Positions 35,990-45,059 of a stretch of DNA of 64,000 bases are shown here, piece after piece. Location of the stretch: positions 1 through 64,000 of the forward strand of contig CAYTGM010000007.1 of the NCBI GenBank assembly GCA_964437365.1. Direction: 5' to 3'. The notes below the pieces were generated by a model. The model did not search any database, had not been told where the DNA came from, and saw nothing but the letters and a program-made list of their open reading frames with translations. A program made the position numbers and the translations under genes. Source of the stretch: CAYTGM01 sp964437365. GTDB taxonomy: Bacteria; Sumerlaeota; Sumerlaeia; SLMS01. Position 1 is the first letter of the stretch, and every line of letters starts with the position of its first letter.

Positions 35990-36832
35990 TTAGTTATGGC
36001 AGGTGCTGCATTCGATAGAAGCGTTCTGGCCTCGCAGCTGTACAGCACGCCCATGCGCGTAAATATTCTTCTTATAGTTTTCAAGTCGGGTGAGAAGCAC
36101 GCGGGCCTCTTCCGTGCTCATTGAAGCCACATCATAATGGGCATTCATGTAACCGAGCGCCGAAGTATAGCGGACATCAGAGTTATCCGCAGGAACGACA
36201 AGTCCTTCTTCCGTTCCCAGTGCTGCAATGCCACTTTCGGGATAGGCGTCCGCATGTTCTGAACTGTCATGATCATGTCCCTCATGGTCGTGCCCTTCAT
36301 GTCCAGCTTCGAGTGGCTGCTCATGATAAGTAGGAGCATGACGAACCTGATCCGCGTAATTGTCATCGGTATGACAGGCCATACAATCGCCCATCTCGAG
36401 TTTTCTCCACTGCTTGACGACAGGCATTGACTGGATCGGTCCGTGGCATTCCTGGCAGGAAACCCCTGCTTCGACGTGCCATTTGTGGCTGAAATAAGCG
36501 TGATCTGGAAGATCGTGAATGCGAACCCATGGCACAGGTTCGTTATTTTCGTAATACTCAGCAAGTTTCTGGATTTCGGGGCTGGCTGTTTGAACAATAG
36601 AGTGACAGCCCATGCAAAGATCTACCGAGGGGATCGCGGCATGTGCACTTTTTTCGGCACCTGAATGACAATAAAGGCACTCCATTTGCAGTACACCAGC
36701 GTGCAACACATGGCTGAATGCAATGGGCTGCTTAGGCTGATATCCTTCATTGGAAAAGAGGCCGTAAATTTGATAAGACCCAATACCCATCAGGGCGAGG
36801 GCGAGGGCAAAAACTCTCCAGTAACGAATCAT
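35990..36832 (-). CDS. actA: Alternative complex III pentahaem cytochrome c (ActA)
   Basis: 280 residues. One N-terminal membrane helix (VFALALALMGIGSYQIYGLF) anchors it. Five haem sites are visible: CLYCH (52-56), CMGCH (73-77), CQECH (126-130), CMACH (150-154) and CSTCH at the very end (275-279), matching the pentahaem ActA of R. marinus. Between haems four and five there is a His/Asp/Glu-rich insert (178-193, EAGHEGHDHEGHDHDSSEH). It is the first gene of the cluster and receives electrons from ActB at the periplasmic face. Confidence 0.94.
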   Translation of the reverse strand: MIRYWRVFALALALMGIGSYQIYGLFSNEGYQPKQPIAFSHVLHAGVLQMECLYCHSGAEKSAHAAIPSVDLCMGCHSIVQTASPEIQKLAEYYENNEPVPWVRIHDLPDHAYFSHKWHVEAGVSCQECHGPIQSMPVVKQWRKLEMGDCMACHTDDNYADQVRHAPTYHEQPLEAGHEGHDHEGHDHDSSEHADAYPESGIAALGTEEGLVVPADNSDVRYTSALGYMNAHYDVASMSTEEARVLLTRLENYKKNIYAHGRAVQLRGQNASIECSTCHN

Positions 36833-37477
36833 AACTCTTCAGGACACCTTCGGTGTGCGTGAAATTTAGTCCGATCAAAGAACCCGACTTCATTGAGCCT
36901 TTTGAGGGTGGCCCATGCTGGAAGCGCGGTACCCTGTCGGCGACCTCGGGGCTGTGACAACCGAATTTAGGCTGTGAGCCCTTATTTAGGCCATTTCCTT
37001 CCACCCTCTTCCGCTCGCAAGAGCCGAAGTTTGTGATTTTTTTCACAAACTGCAAGGAAAAACTCTGACACAGAAACCTCGCTTCGCGGCCCCAGAAACA
37101 ACAACCACTGCCCCACCGACGCGACTAAAATTTCCACTCACCCCTTCCTTTTGATCTATTAAAGTCGATAAAATACAATATCTAGTACGTATAAACCCCT
37201 CAACCATAAGCCCCAGCTATATGTAGATGACGAAGTAAAACCCGAATCGAGCCAAAAAACACCGCATTTTCGAGTCTTTCTCCCCCGAAAATTCTATCAT
37301 CAGGATGATTTTTTTTGCCCTCCAACTCAAAGGTGGACAGAAAATCGCATATCAGCTATGAACATTCAAATCAGGACACTCGGAAATCAGCATGCTCAAC
37401 AGGTTTAACTTGCCTTAGTTACCACATCTCTATGATTTCTTAAATAAAAGCCTGAAGATGATTGGACCATTCTGCCT
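36833..37477. other. Non-coding region between divergent actA and manA
   Basis: 645 bases with no supported gene. It must hold the promoter of the large respiratory cluster (reading left) and of manA (reading right), but no sigma-70-like box pair stands out. A short ATCAT/ATGAT dyad followed by eight T lies near 37297-37318. The stretch 37080-37470 is AT-rich compared with both genes. Confidence 0.4.
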
Positions 37478-38515
37478 ATGTCAAATACACTCTCCATTCC
37501 GCCAAATCTCTTTCAACGCCCCGTAGTACTTCTCCCCTATTATTCTGAAAGGCCCTGGGGTGGACGCCGACTGGAAAGCTCTCTCGGGAAACCACTGCCG
37601 GAAGGAGAAGCGAAAATTGGGGAGAGCTGGGAACTCTCGGATCACGAGGATGGAAAATCCATGGTAGCTGGGTGTGAGGAGTTCGATGGGATGAGTTTTG
37701 GAGAACTTCTTCAGAAATATCCAGGCGAACTGATCGGCCGAGAAAAGGCACCTGAAAAATTTCCACTCCTTATCAAGTATATTGACGCCAACGAAAACCT
37801 GAGCGTTCAGGTTCACCCTGACGATCAGTGGTGTATAGACAACGGACATAACGATCGGGGCAAGAGCGAGTGCTGGTACATTCTTGATTGTGACGAAGAC
37901 GCACAAGTTGTCTATGGCTACAGGGAGAATACGACCGAAAAAGAAGTTAAAGAAGCTGTTGAGAACAATGACTTCTCAAAGGTTCTCAATTATATAAACA
38001 TCAGACCGGGAGACTTCCTGACACTTCCACCCGGGACTGTACACGCCATGCTGAAAGGAACAATCGTTTGTGAGATTCAACAGTCATCCAACACAACATT
38101 TCGTGTCTATGACTGGGATCGCAAACCCGAACGTGATTTGCATATAGACGAGTCCATGCAGGTAACCAACTATGATTTGAAGAGCTTGCCGCCAGTTCAA
38201 TCACTGGGAAGTATCATGGATCTTTCTCTCAATGGATCTCCGAATACACGACGTATACTCGTGCGTAATTATTTCTTTCAGGTCGATATGCTTGACCTTT
38301 TCTATGCCAATGGACCTGTTCGTGCGGGCCTCACCTATCCCACTGGAACCATCATCAATGTTGTTGAAGGCCAGCTGCGCCTCGAGACAGATGAGGACAG
38401 TTTCGTTCTTAATCGCGGAGAAACCTATTTCCTGCCCGCAGTAATGAGTGAACCAACGGTAACGCCACTGCAGGATGGAGCTCGGCTTTTGATTACGATC
38501 AGTCGCGAGGTCTAG
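37478..38515 (+). CDS. manA: Mannose-6-phosphate isomerase, class I
   Basis: 345 residues, cupin fold. Zinc ligands are seen in LSVQVHPDDQ (Gln and His), GKSECWYILD (Glu) and LPPGTVHAM (His). PYYSERPWGGRRLE at the start and FPLLIKYIDANENLSVQ are diagnostic. It interconverts mannose-6-phosphate and fructose-6-phosphate, feeding GDP-mannose and surface polysaccharide synthesis. The length fits the shorter Bacillus-like branch. It stands alone, divergent from the respiratory cluster. Confidence 0.92.
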   Translation: MSNTLSIPPNLFQRPVVLLPYYSERPWGGRRLESSLGKPLPEGEAKIGESWELSDHEDGKSMVAGCEEFDGMSFGELLQKYPGELIGREKAPEKFPLLIKYIDANENLSVQVHPDDQWCIDNGHNDRGKSECWYILDCDEDAQVVYGYRENTTEKEVKEAVENNDFSKVLNYINIRPGDFLTLPPGTVHAMLKGTIVCEIQQSSNTTFRVYDWDRKPERDLHIDESMQVTNYDLKSLPPVQSLGSIMDLSLNGSPNTRRILVRNYFFQVDMLDLFYANGPVRAGLTYPTGTIINVVEGQLRLETDEDSFVLNRGETYFLPAVMSEPTVTPLQDGARLLITISREV

Positions 38516-39204
38516 ACTGCACCGATACAAAGCATGGTGCTGCTTTTGAGTGCATCATCTGTGACTCGAATTTCAGCTCCTGCGTTTTATATCTCTCTTG
38601 GCTTCAAGCCCGGACCCTCCGAACGTCTATACTCTAAAGGTGCTGATGGATCCCAGAGAACCATTTCGGACTCTTCCTTCTCCTTCGATCGCCCTAAGCA
38701 TCAGCATGGATCGATGTCAGAGTGATCCGCCTATGATAATTACGAGAACTTCGACAAGTAACTCCACTTCGCATCATGAGACCCGATTCTTGTAGCGGGA
38801 AGTGTATCAGGCGGTTCCCTCCACAGATTCTCGTTCGAAATTTGAACCTGTCCCCTCCTCACTTTCTTACCTGAATGACGCGTGCTCACATGGGGGGTGG
38901 GATAATGGGGGCTTGATGGCGGCATGATGCAGGTATGATCGGCATCATCCCTACGTAGTCGCGGCATTGGGTCGACATCAGGTATTATGCAGTCAGGCAG
39001 GGTGCTGCCCACCTTCAATTTACATGGCCAGATTCTTATTATAACGATCTACCATCGGGATTGACTTGCCAGCAACTGAACCACGTACCCGGCAAATCAA
39101 TAATTATAGAATAAAGCCCAATTTCTGGGCATATTTAAGGTGCTAGGGCTGGGTGTGACTTTGACGTTGAGAAGTGGTTCTTTGTCAGATGATTCAGCCA
39201 GGGA
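38516..39204. other. Non-coding region, nothing recognised
   Basis: 689 bases between manA (+) and the PilZ-like gene (-), so both neighbours end here. Short open frames exist, but none has a ribosome site or protein-like composition. G-rich runs (ATGGGGGGTGGGATAATGGG near 38888) are present. It could hold transcription ends, but no clear hairpin with T-run was found. Confidence 0.4.
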
Positions 39205-40335
39205 TCAGAGAAGTTCTTTAAGGAACTCTGCTGCCTGATTGGATTTGGTCGTGTCTCCCTGAACCATCTTACCTTCGCTGCACAAGGCGTTGATAAGCCT
39301 GAAGTCGAAGCCGGATCGCGCCTCAAGCGTCATCGAGATATTGACGTGATCGCTGCTGGTCATCAGCTGTGAGATACGATAGAGAATTCTCTCAGCGGCC
39401 TGGACCTTGCCGTTAAACTCAATTTCAAGCTCAGGGATTTCTTCAGCTGTGACGGATTCCTTCAGGTCGAAGTAGGGTTGATGCGTGGATGGCTTTCTGG
39501 CTCTGGCACTGATCTGACTGATCCGGATGGGAACCGCGCGGGAGCGCCTCTGCCCAGCGAAGGAGCGCAAAGAAAAATGATTTTCGGAGTTTGGCTTAAG
39601 CTGTAAGGACAAAATGAACTTACCATTCCTGATCTCGGCAGCAATTTTCCCCTCATCTCCTTTGGCGATTACTTCAAGAGCCTCTGCGGCTTCTCCTTCA
39701 ATGGTTACTTTCAAATCTTCCGTGAGGGGAGGATAGGGTATGAGTTTTGGTGGTGGAAGCGGAGGTGGTGAACGGAATCCCTTGGTATCACTTGCTGACA
39801 GAACGATGTCACCCAGCTCTTCGATTCGTTCGAAGCAGGAGAGTCCCATGACTGGATTCTCGACGGATAAGTCTGACCAGGCAACCAGACCGCGCATGAT
39901 TGGAATTTCAGGATGGGCGACCTTTAGTTCGAAGAAGCGGTTTGCAAGTGCCAGACTATCACCAAGCTTTGATTTGTCATGCACCTCCACCATGGCACCT
40001 GTTGCACTGATGTTTGCGACCCGAACCGCCAGTGAGGTCGGTACGAAGGATTTTTCAGGTACGAGAATCTTCATCAGTCCGGGGAAGCTGCATGGGAGCC
40101 TCTGTTCCCTGGTTTCATGCTCTTCTGTAATGTTTGAAGGAACGCGATACTGATCTTCGGGGCTGGAGCTATCACTCGACTCCTCAACGCTGTCGAGTTC
40201 CTGCATGAGCAGGCTCTCAGGTGAAAAGGAATCATTGCTCTCTGAGATATGGGGAACCTGATCGGAGCTGGAGGCTCGACGTTCAGAATCTGCATTCTCG
40301 TTGTGCTCTGGATCAGTCTTTTTTGGTTCAGGCAT
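39205..40335 (-). CDS. PilZ-domain-like protein with long acidic N-terminus
   Basis: 376 residues from an ATG at 40335 (a TTG at 40356 would add seven). Residues ~1-90 are Ser/Glu/Asp-rich and probably unfolded. Residues ~95-205 resemble a PilZ domain: REQRLPCSF gives an arginine, VANISATGAMVEV fits [DN]xSxxG, and WSDLSVENPVMGLSCFE the closing strand. PilZ binds cyclic di-GMP, but the full RxxxR motif is not evident, so ligand binding is uncertain. The C-terminal ~150 residues are unassigned; a Pro-rich linker (FRSPPPLPPPKLIPYPPL) separates the parts. It follows two unknown genes on the same strand. Confidence 0.55.
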   Translation of the reverse strand: MPEPKKTDPEHNENADSERRASSSDQVPHISESNDSFSPESLLMQELDSVEESSDSSSPEDQYRVPSNITEEHETREQRLPCSFPGLMKILVPEKSFVPTSLAVRVANISATGAMVEVHDKSKLGDSLALANRFFELKVAHPEIPIMRGLVAWSDLSVENPVMGLSCFERIEELGDIVLSASDTKGFRSPPPLPPPKLIPYPPLTEDLKVTIEGEAAEALEVIAKGDEGKIAAEIRNGKFILSLQLKPNSENHFSLRSFAGQRRSRAVPIRISQISARARKPSTHQPYFDLKESVTAEEIPELEIEFNGKVQAAERILYRISQLMTSSDHVNISMTLEARSGFDFRLINALCSEGKMVQGDTTKSNQAAEFLKELL

Positions 40336-40503
40336 TTGGCGTCGACTTAATCTCAATCCGTGAAACAGTTACATAATCTTGCTGATTAGATTTAACACAA
40401 GGCAAACCTCGTGCTCAAATCTCCTCCTCCGGCTTTTTTTATAGAATTCACAATCAATCCACTGTCCCATCCAGGTTTTCCCGAGCTGGTCTCGGTCGAT
40501 GGA

Positions 40504-40986
40504 TTAAGGGAATGCGATTCCCAATTCTGTCTCCAGAAGATCTTTCGTTTTGAAAAAGTGTGATCTCACCCTTTCGTAGATTATTGTAACGGGGTAGTAT
40601 AGCAACGGAATCGGCGGATAAATGGCACGTCCGCTAATGGTTGCTCTTAGTTTCTTGTCTTCTATATCAAAGGTAGTGTACCAGGCCAACCCCCTGAGGA
40701 GAAACCCCTTTTTGTCTATACGATGCTCCATTAGAAGGTGGGAGGCGCTCTGCTCGAGCAAATTAATAATCACCGGAACCGAGGGCGAAGAGACGGGTAG
40801 GCAGTTAATCCTGCCCGCTTCGGCACTGTTCCTTTCAATTCCTGTGTATAGACATCTTCTCGACCTTGACGAAGGGTGTCTGTTCAATACAGAGAGGATA
40901 AAGTCTGTTGTCTCTTCGAAGGGAAAAACACTGTAACTTCCTTCTAGACGTGCATCAGGAAGTCGGTGTCGAAGAGAATCGATCAT
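40504..40986 (-). CDS. Soluble protein of unknown function
   Basis: 160 residues, no signal peptide or long hydrophobic helix. Segments: LEGSYSVFPFEETTDFILSV, PVIINLLEQSASHLLMEHRI and RATISGRAIYPPIPLLYYP. No known motif. It starts two bases after the stop of the membrane protein gene upstream, so it is very likely co-transcribed. A good ribosome site is not visible, which fits translation by coupling. Confidence 0.5.
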   Translation of the reverse strand: MIDSLRHRLPDARLEGSYSVFPFEETTDFILSVLNRHPSSRSRRCLYTGIERNSAEAGRINCLPVSSPSVPVIINLLEQSASHLLMEHRIDKKGFLLRGLAWYTTFDIEDKKLRATISGRAIYPPIPLLYYPVTIIYERVRSHFFKTKDLLETELGIAFP

Positions 40987-40988
40987 GA

Positions 40989-41855
40989 TCAGGAGGGCTT
41001 ACCGGGTCCGAATGGAAACCCGGAATCACCGGGAGCTGTTGGGGCACGCTTGTCGGGAAGTCCAATATCGGTCAATTCCTTCAATCGACTTTGAAATCGC
41101 TCGAGAACGAGTATTTCTTCTGTTCCAAGGGCTATGAAAACAAGATCGAACCGCTTCGTGAGGTGGTTCATGACTTCAGCTGATTCAATTCGGGGCACGA
41201 TGACGGCGGCACCGCCTCGTTTTAGACGGTAGATAAGTCCATCGGGGGGGACGGGTAGTGAAACCTTTCCCTGCTGCTCCTCAAGAATGGCCAGACTCTG
41301 GAGCCTTTGGGCCACCGTGTTCAAATCGAAGGGATGGTCGACAGGGTTTCTATGAATTTCAGGACTCGAAGAATTGTTTGCAGCCATTTGAGGTGTTACA
41401 GGTCGAGTTGTTTCTGTCGGAAGTACGTTTTCCTTTTCGCCTGATTTCAGCTGACCATCTTGCCCTGCTACGGAGTCCAGAAGTTGTGTCTCGAATTCCT
41501 TTTCGGACAGGTCGTGTTCTACCTGAAAATGAGAGTATTGTTTTTTGAATCCGCTCACTGTATAAAATAGGATTCCACCAACAGCCAGAATGAGGAATAT
41601 GTAGACCCCGATCGTTATGAAATCTCCGGTGCCCAGCGATTCTTCGTTTTCATCACCGGCTGAGTCTTCTGCCTCCTCATCGATCCTTCCATCAAAGGTC
41701 TCGCTTTCAGCCTGGGAAACACTTTGATGCAGATCGGTATCATTATTCTGAGGGCCTGGCTGAGCGATACTGGTGGCTCCAAGAGTAAGGATAGCCATCG
41801 CAAAGAGTGCAGTCATCAAATGTTTAGTGACAAAGTATCCTCGAATGAAAATCAT
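40989..41855 (-). CDS. Membrane protein of unknown function with cytoplasmic domain
   Basis: 288 residues. A signal-like N-terminus (HLMTALFAMAILTLGATSIA, cut near SIA-Q) is followed by a ~50-residue acidic extracytoplasmic stretch, one membrane helix (TIGVYIFLILAVGGILFYTV) and a ~170-residue soluble part. The last ~110 residues (LNTVAQRLQSLAILEEQQGK ... FDLVFIALGTEEILVLERFQ) look like a small alpha/beta domain. No family recognised. First of three same-strand genes ending with the PilZ-like protein. Confidence 0.55.
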   Translation of the reverse strand: MIFIRGYFVTKHLMTALFAMAILTLGATSIAQPGPQNNDTDLHQSVSQAESETFDGRIDEEAEDSAGDENEESLGTGDFITIGVYIFLILAVGGILFYTVSGFKKQYSHFQVEHDLSEKEFETQLLDSVAGQDGQLKSGEKENVLPTETTRPVTPQMAANNSSSPEIHRNPVDHPFDLNTVAQRLQSLAILEEQQGKVSLPVPPDGLIYRLKRGGAAVIVPRIESAEVMNHLTKRFDLVFIALGTEEILVLERFQSRLKELTDIGLPDKRAPTAPGDSGFPFGPGKPS

Positions 41856-42047
41856 GAATGTGCCATTCCCCGCGTTTGAAAAGCTTCTGATACGTCCGGA
41901 TTTTTCCGTAATTTGAGGAACCGTGACAATTCCATTTGCAACTTTGAGGCGGTTTTAGTGGACCATGTTTTGCGACATTAATGAAGAAATGAATCAGTCA
42001 CTTGATTGATCCAAAATCTTAATCAGCTCTTATGGAGGGCTTGACCT

Positions 42048-42983
42048 ATGAAGAAGTTTCTTTCCGTTTGTTGTTCCATCCTCATCGCTGGCGCACTTAC
42101 GTCAGTTGCCCCTGCCGGAGAAGGCTGCAGCACGTCTGCGAAAAAAGTAGCTGATGGTGCTTCATCCTGCTCGACAGCTAAAGCAACCCAGGTTGCAGAT
42201 GTGACGAAAATGTCCAGTTGTTCCTATTCAGGGAGCGACATGAAGGCCGAAGTGACAAAAGTTGCCTCAGCCGATTGTGCGACAAAATGCAGCGACAAAG
42301 CTGCGAAAGTCAGTCAGGTTGCCATGGAAGACAAGTCTTCTTGTGCGACATCTTGCGGAAGCCGAGCCTCGCAGGTTGCTCAGGTGGCCATGGCTAAAGG
42401 CGGTGCCTCAGAAGCCGAAGGTAACTACGGCTATTCAGTTGGCAAGAAGGTCCCCGATTTTACGCTTCCAGATACCAATTTTAACACACACAGCCTCAGT
42501 GACTTTGCCGGGAAGGTCGTTGTACTTGTATTCTACAACCAGGCTTGCCCATACGTTGTTGAAGTAGAAGATCGCCTTGCTTCATTCACTGAGAAATATT
42601 CTGAAAAGGGTGTTCAGGTTCTTGCGATCGATGCAGGAATCAATAACGACGCGGTTAAACTCGCAAACCACGCTTCAGAAAAGCCTTATCCAATTCTTGT
42701 TAATCGTGACTCCAATCTTGCAAGAAGCTTTGATGCGAAGCGCACACCAGAGGTTTTCGTTCTCGATAAAGAAGGTGTGATCCAATACCACGGAATGTTC
42801 GATTCTGGTAAAGTGATGAATGGCGAAGGCCAGAGAGATACACCAGCGAAAGATGCAGTTAATGCTCTTCTCAACGGCGAAGATGTAAAGGTTAAGCAGA
42901 CAAAAGCCTTTGGCTGCAGCATTAAGTTCAATGAGAAAACAGCGAGTGTTGATTCAGCATCTGACAAAAACGTTGGTGGTTGA
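42048..42983 (+). CDS. Secreted redoxin (AhpC/TSA-like) with Cys-rich repeat N-terminus
   Basis: 311 residues with signal peptide (SVCCSILIAGALTSVA). Ribosome site GGAGG lies nine bases before the ATG. Residues ~25-125 are four imperfect ~20-residue repeats with Cys pairs and VA(Q/D)VA-type ends (SSCSTAKATQVADV, DCATKCSDKAAKVSQVAM, SSCATSCGSRASQVAQVAM). Residues ~130-300 are a redoxin domain: VPDFTLPDTNFNTHSLSDF, then the active-site NQACPYVVEVEDRL and TPEVFVLDKEGVIQYHG, ending AFGCSIKFN as in the CPY-type redoxin family. It may act in thiol or metal handling in the periplasm. The Cys-rich part has no known match. Confidence 0.8.
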   Translation: MKKFLSVCCSILIAGALTSVAPAGEGCSTSAKKVADGASSCSTAKATQVADVTKMSSCSYSGSDMKAEVTKVASADCATKCSDKAAKVSQVAMEDKSSCATSCGSRASQVAQVAMAKGGASEAEGNYGYSVGKKVPDFTLPDTNFNTHSLSDFAGKVVVLVFYNQACPYVVEVEDRLASFTEKYSEKGVQVLAIDAGINNDAVKLANHASEKPYPILVNRDSNLARSFDAKRTPEVFVLDKEGVIQYHGMFDSGKVMNGEGQRDTPAKDAVNALLNGEDVKVKQTKAFGCSIKFNEKTASVDSASDKNVGG

Positions 42984-43018
42984 TTTCTGCAGCTGCTTCA
43001 TCAAAAAAAGGTGAATTC

Positions 43019-43051
43019 ATGGCAGGCTCTTCGGAGTCTGCCATTATTTTT
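43019..43051 (+). terminator. Rho-independent terminator after the redoxin gene
   Basis: Stem ATGGCAGGCTC with GAGTCTGCCAT (11 bp including one G-T pair), TTCG loop, followed by TATTTTT. It starts 36 bases after the stop codon at 42983. Confidence 0.85.
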
Positions 43052-43110
43052 GCACTCATTATTATTGAATTATTCACTGAGAAAAATAACTCGTCAGTCT
43101 GGAGAACGTG

Positions 43111-43677
43111 ATGGTAAGTAAGATGAAACAGATTTCCTTCCCCGTGATCGGCATTTTGTTATCCCTGGTCTGTTTGTTACCAGCAGAGACTTATTCTGAG
43201 AGCGCAGATGGCAGCACTACATCAACTGTAAGTTATTCATTTCCAGAGCTTTACACTGCACCTGTCGTTGGCAAAGAGGAAATAGAAAAGGCCGTTAAGG
43301 GGCACCAATCCGATCTGCTCATCATTAACTTATGGGCAACCTGGTGTGCTCCCTGTGTTGAGGAACTTCCCTATTTCATCGAAGAGGCGAACAGGTATCC
43401 ATCGGAAAGGGTACGTTTTTTTGGCATTTCTGCCGATTTTCATGACAAAGTGGATGATCTCGTGATTCCCTTCTTGAAAGAAAAGGAGATCCCTTATCCA
43501 AATGTTGTCTACTATGGCCCTCATCAGGTATTGATCGAGTATTTTTCTGATAAATGGGAAGGTGATCTTCCAGCTACTTTCTTTTATGATCGGAGCGGAA
43601 AACAGATCGCTGCTTTTCCAGGGCAATTGTCCCACGACGAACTGAAAGCTGCGATCAGAAAACATCTGCCCCAGTAA
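43111..43677 (+). CDS. TlpA/ResA-like thiol-disulfide oxidoreductase
   Basis: 188 residues from the ATG at 43111 with GGAG upstream. Signal peptide (ISFPVIGILLSLVCLLPA). The thioredoxin fold holds the active site LWATWCAPCVEELPYF, WCxxC with Ala-Pro as in TlpA/ResA. LPATFFYDRSGKQIAAFPG gives the cis-Pro loop and the last strands. Such proteins reduce or oxidise cysteine pairs in the periplasm, for example apocytochrome c. A link to the many haem proteins here is plausible but not shown. It converges with tonB. Confidence 0.88.
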   Translation: MVSKMKQISFPVIGILLSLVCLLPAETYSESADGSTTSTVSYSFPELYTAPVVGKEEIEKAVKGHQSDLLIINLWATWCAPCVEELPYFIEEANRYPSERVRFFGISADFHDKVDDLVIPFLKEKEIPYPNVVYYGPHQVLIEYFSDKWEGDLPATFFYDRSGKQIAAFPGQLSHDELKAAIRKHLPQ

Positions 43678-43718
43678 ACAGCAAGTCCTGACGTATAGAC
43701 ATATAGATGGGTGGTTGA

Positions 43719-44615
43719 TCAGTTCTGGAAAGAGAACTCAATCTCGACGTCCACAAACGGCTTCTTAAAGTCGTCGGGAAAGGGACTGAAGCGCTTGGTT
43801 ATCTCAAGTGCCTGCACCGCTTTTTGATCAAGATTTGTGTCGCCACTCGAGCGCACAACGCTGACACGTGAGATCTCTCCTGAGCGAGAAATTCGGCAAC
43901 CTAATGTAGCAGACACGGGCTTCTGTTCGTCTTCGTCCAGACGAAAGTATTTAGACAACTTTGCGAGAGCACTGTTTGAGTAGTAGGAAGGAAGTCCGAT
44001 ACTCTTGAGGCTCGTATTTCCTCTCTTGGTTGTTTCGGGCCCGGCCGGGGTGGAAGGCGACTGCGTACTGGAAGGTTTCGATCTGCTGACAGGGACAGGT
44101 TTTCCAGGTGCAGGTGTTCGCAATTCTTTAGTAGGCCGAATTTTCTCGCGCATTTTCTTGAGTTCTTCTGCGCTGAACCTGGGTTGAGGGACAGGGGTGG
44201 GTCTTGGGGTTGGTTTCGGTTCAGGTTTTTTCGTGACTTTCTTTTCAGGTTCTTTCTTGGGAATTTCACGTACTTTGGGAGGCTCGGGCTTCTTTTCCAC
44301 GGGCTTAGGTGTTGGCTTTGGCGTCACCTTTTTTTCTTCGACCCTTTTGACAGGCTCTGGCTTCTTTTCGACGGGCTTGGGCTGAGGAGGTTCCTTGACT
44401 TCTGGCTCTGAAGCTTTTGGTTTTTCAACCTGTGGTTGAGGCTTAGGTTCTGCTCTTTTCTCAATCATCTGAACTTCAATGACAGAGCCCGTTTCTCCTG
44501 ACTCAAGGCTCATGACTTCAGTCTTGAGACTAACAGCCAGCACAGCGGCAGCGAAGAGCAGGTGAACAAAGATAGCTGTCGTGAAAGCTCCTTTATGTTT
44601 CTTCAGCCAATTCAC
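43719..44615 (-). CDS. TonB/TolA-type energy transducer
   Basis: 298 residues from a GTG. One N-terminal helix (AFTTAIFVHLLFAAAVLAVS), with a Ser/His-containing signal anchor, is followed by a very long Pro/Lys/Glu-rich spacer (~50-150; repeated KPVEKKPEP and KPTPKP) that spans the periplasm. The C-terminal ~90 residues are a TonB_C domain (LGCRISRSGEISRVSVVRSSG, then ALEITKRFSPFPDDFKKP). It takes energy from ExbB/ExbD-like proteins to drive outer membrane uptake or envelope upkeep. No TolB or Pal gene is adjacent, so TonB is slightly favoured over TolA. Three bases from exbD. Confidence 0.85.
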   Translation of the reverse strand: MNWLKKHKGAFTTAIFVHLLFAAAVLAVSLKTEVMSLESGETGSVIEVQMIEKRAEPKPQPQVEKPKASEPEVKEPPQPKPVEKKPEPVKRVEEKKVTPKPTPKPVEKKPEPPKVREIPKKEPEKKVTKKPEPKPTPRPTPVPQPRFSAEELKKMREKIRPTKELRTPAPGKPVPVSRSKPSSTQSPSTPAGPETTKRGNTSLKSIGLPSYYSNSALAKLSKYFRLDEDEQKPVSATLGCRISRSGEISRVSVVRSSGDTNLDQKAVQALEITKRFSPFPDDFKKPFVDVEIEFSFQN

Positions 44616-44618
44616 GTT

Positions 44619-45044
44619 TTAGTTCTGCTCCATAATTAGGCCGATTCCATGAAATCCATGGTTATTCAGGTGATTAAGTAAGTTCGCGACGTCCTGCCAG
44701 GGTATGTTTTTATCTGCTTCTAATGAGAGTTGCTCCTTCTCAGAGCTTTTCTGGTTATTGACTCGGTGTATCTCGTCAACGAGTTCGTCAAAAGGAAAAA
44801 GACGTCCATTGATAAGGTACTCGAGATTTCCCGTTGATGAAAGCTGGAGAGAGATTGTTGTTGGTTCTGAGTCCGCATTCTTATTGGACTCCTCAACTTT
44901 TGGCAGTTCAAGATCGACACTGTATCGAACAACAGGAGCGACGACCATAAAGGAGATGAGGAGCACGAAAGTAATATCGAGCAATGACGTTAAGTTGATG
45001 TGGGCTTCTGGGAGTGTTTTTCTGGACTTGCTGTAACGACGCAT
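44619..45044 (-). CDS. exbD: ExbD/TolR-type proton-channel subunit
   Basis: 141 residues. The single helix INLTSLLDITFVLLISFMV carries the conserved Asp that binds the proton. The periplasmic domain has the usual LELPKVEES start and ends with a short beta-alpha unit (LEADKNIPWQDVANLLNHL). Works with the ExbB/TolQ-like protein. Lies 15 bases after exbB. Confidence 0.9.
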   Translation of the reverse strand: MRRYSKSRKTLPEAHINLTSLLDITFVLLISFMVVAPVVRYSVDLELPKVEESNKNADSEPTTISLQLSSTGNLEYLINGRLFPFDELVDEIHRVNNQKSSEKEQLSLEADKNIPWQDVANLLNHLNNHGFHGIGLIMEQN

Positions 45045-45059
45045 GAGATCACCTCGACC

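Noticed and set aside
38534..38725. 63-residue frame after manA
   Set aside because: No ribosome site, biased composition, no similarity to known proteins that I can see.
44184..44411. Phe/Gly-rich frames opposite the TonB linker
   Set aside because: Produced by the Pro/Lys repeats of TonB read backwards.
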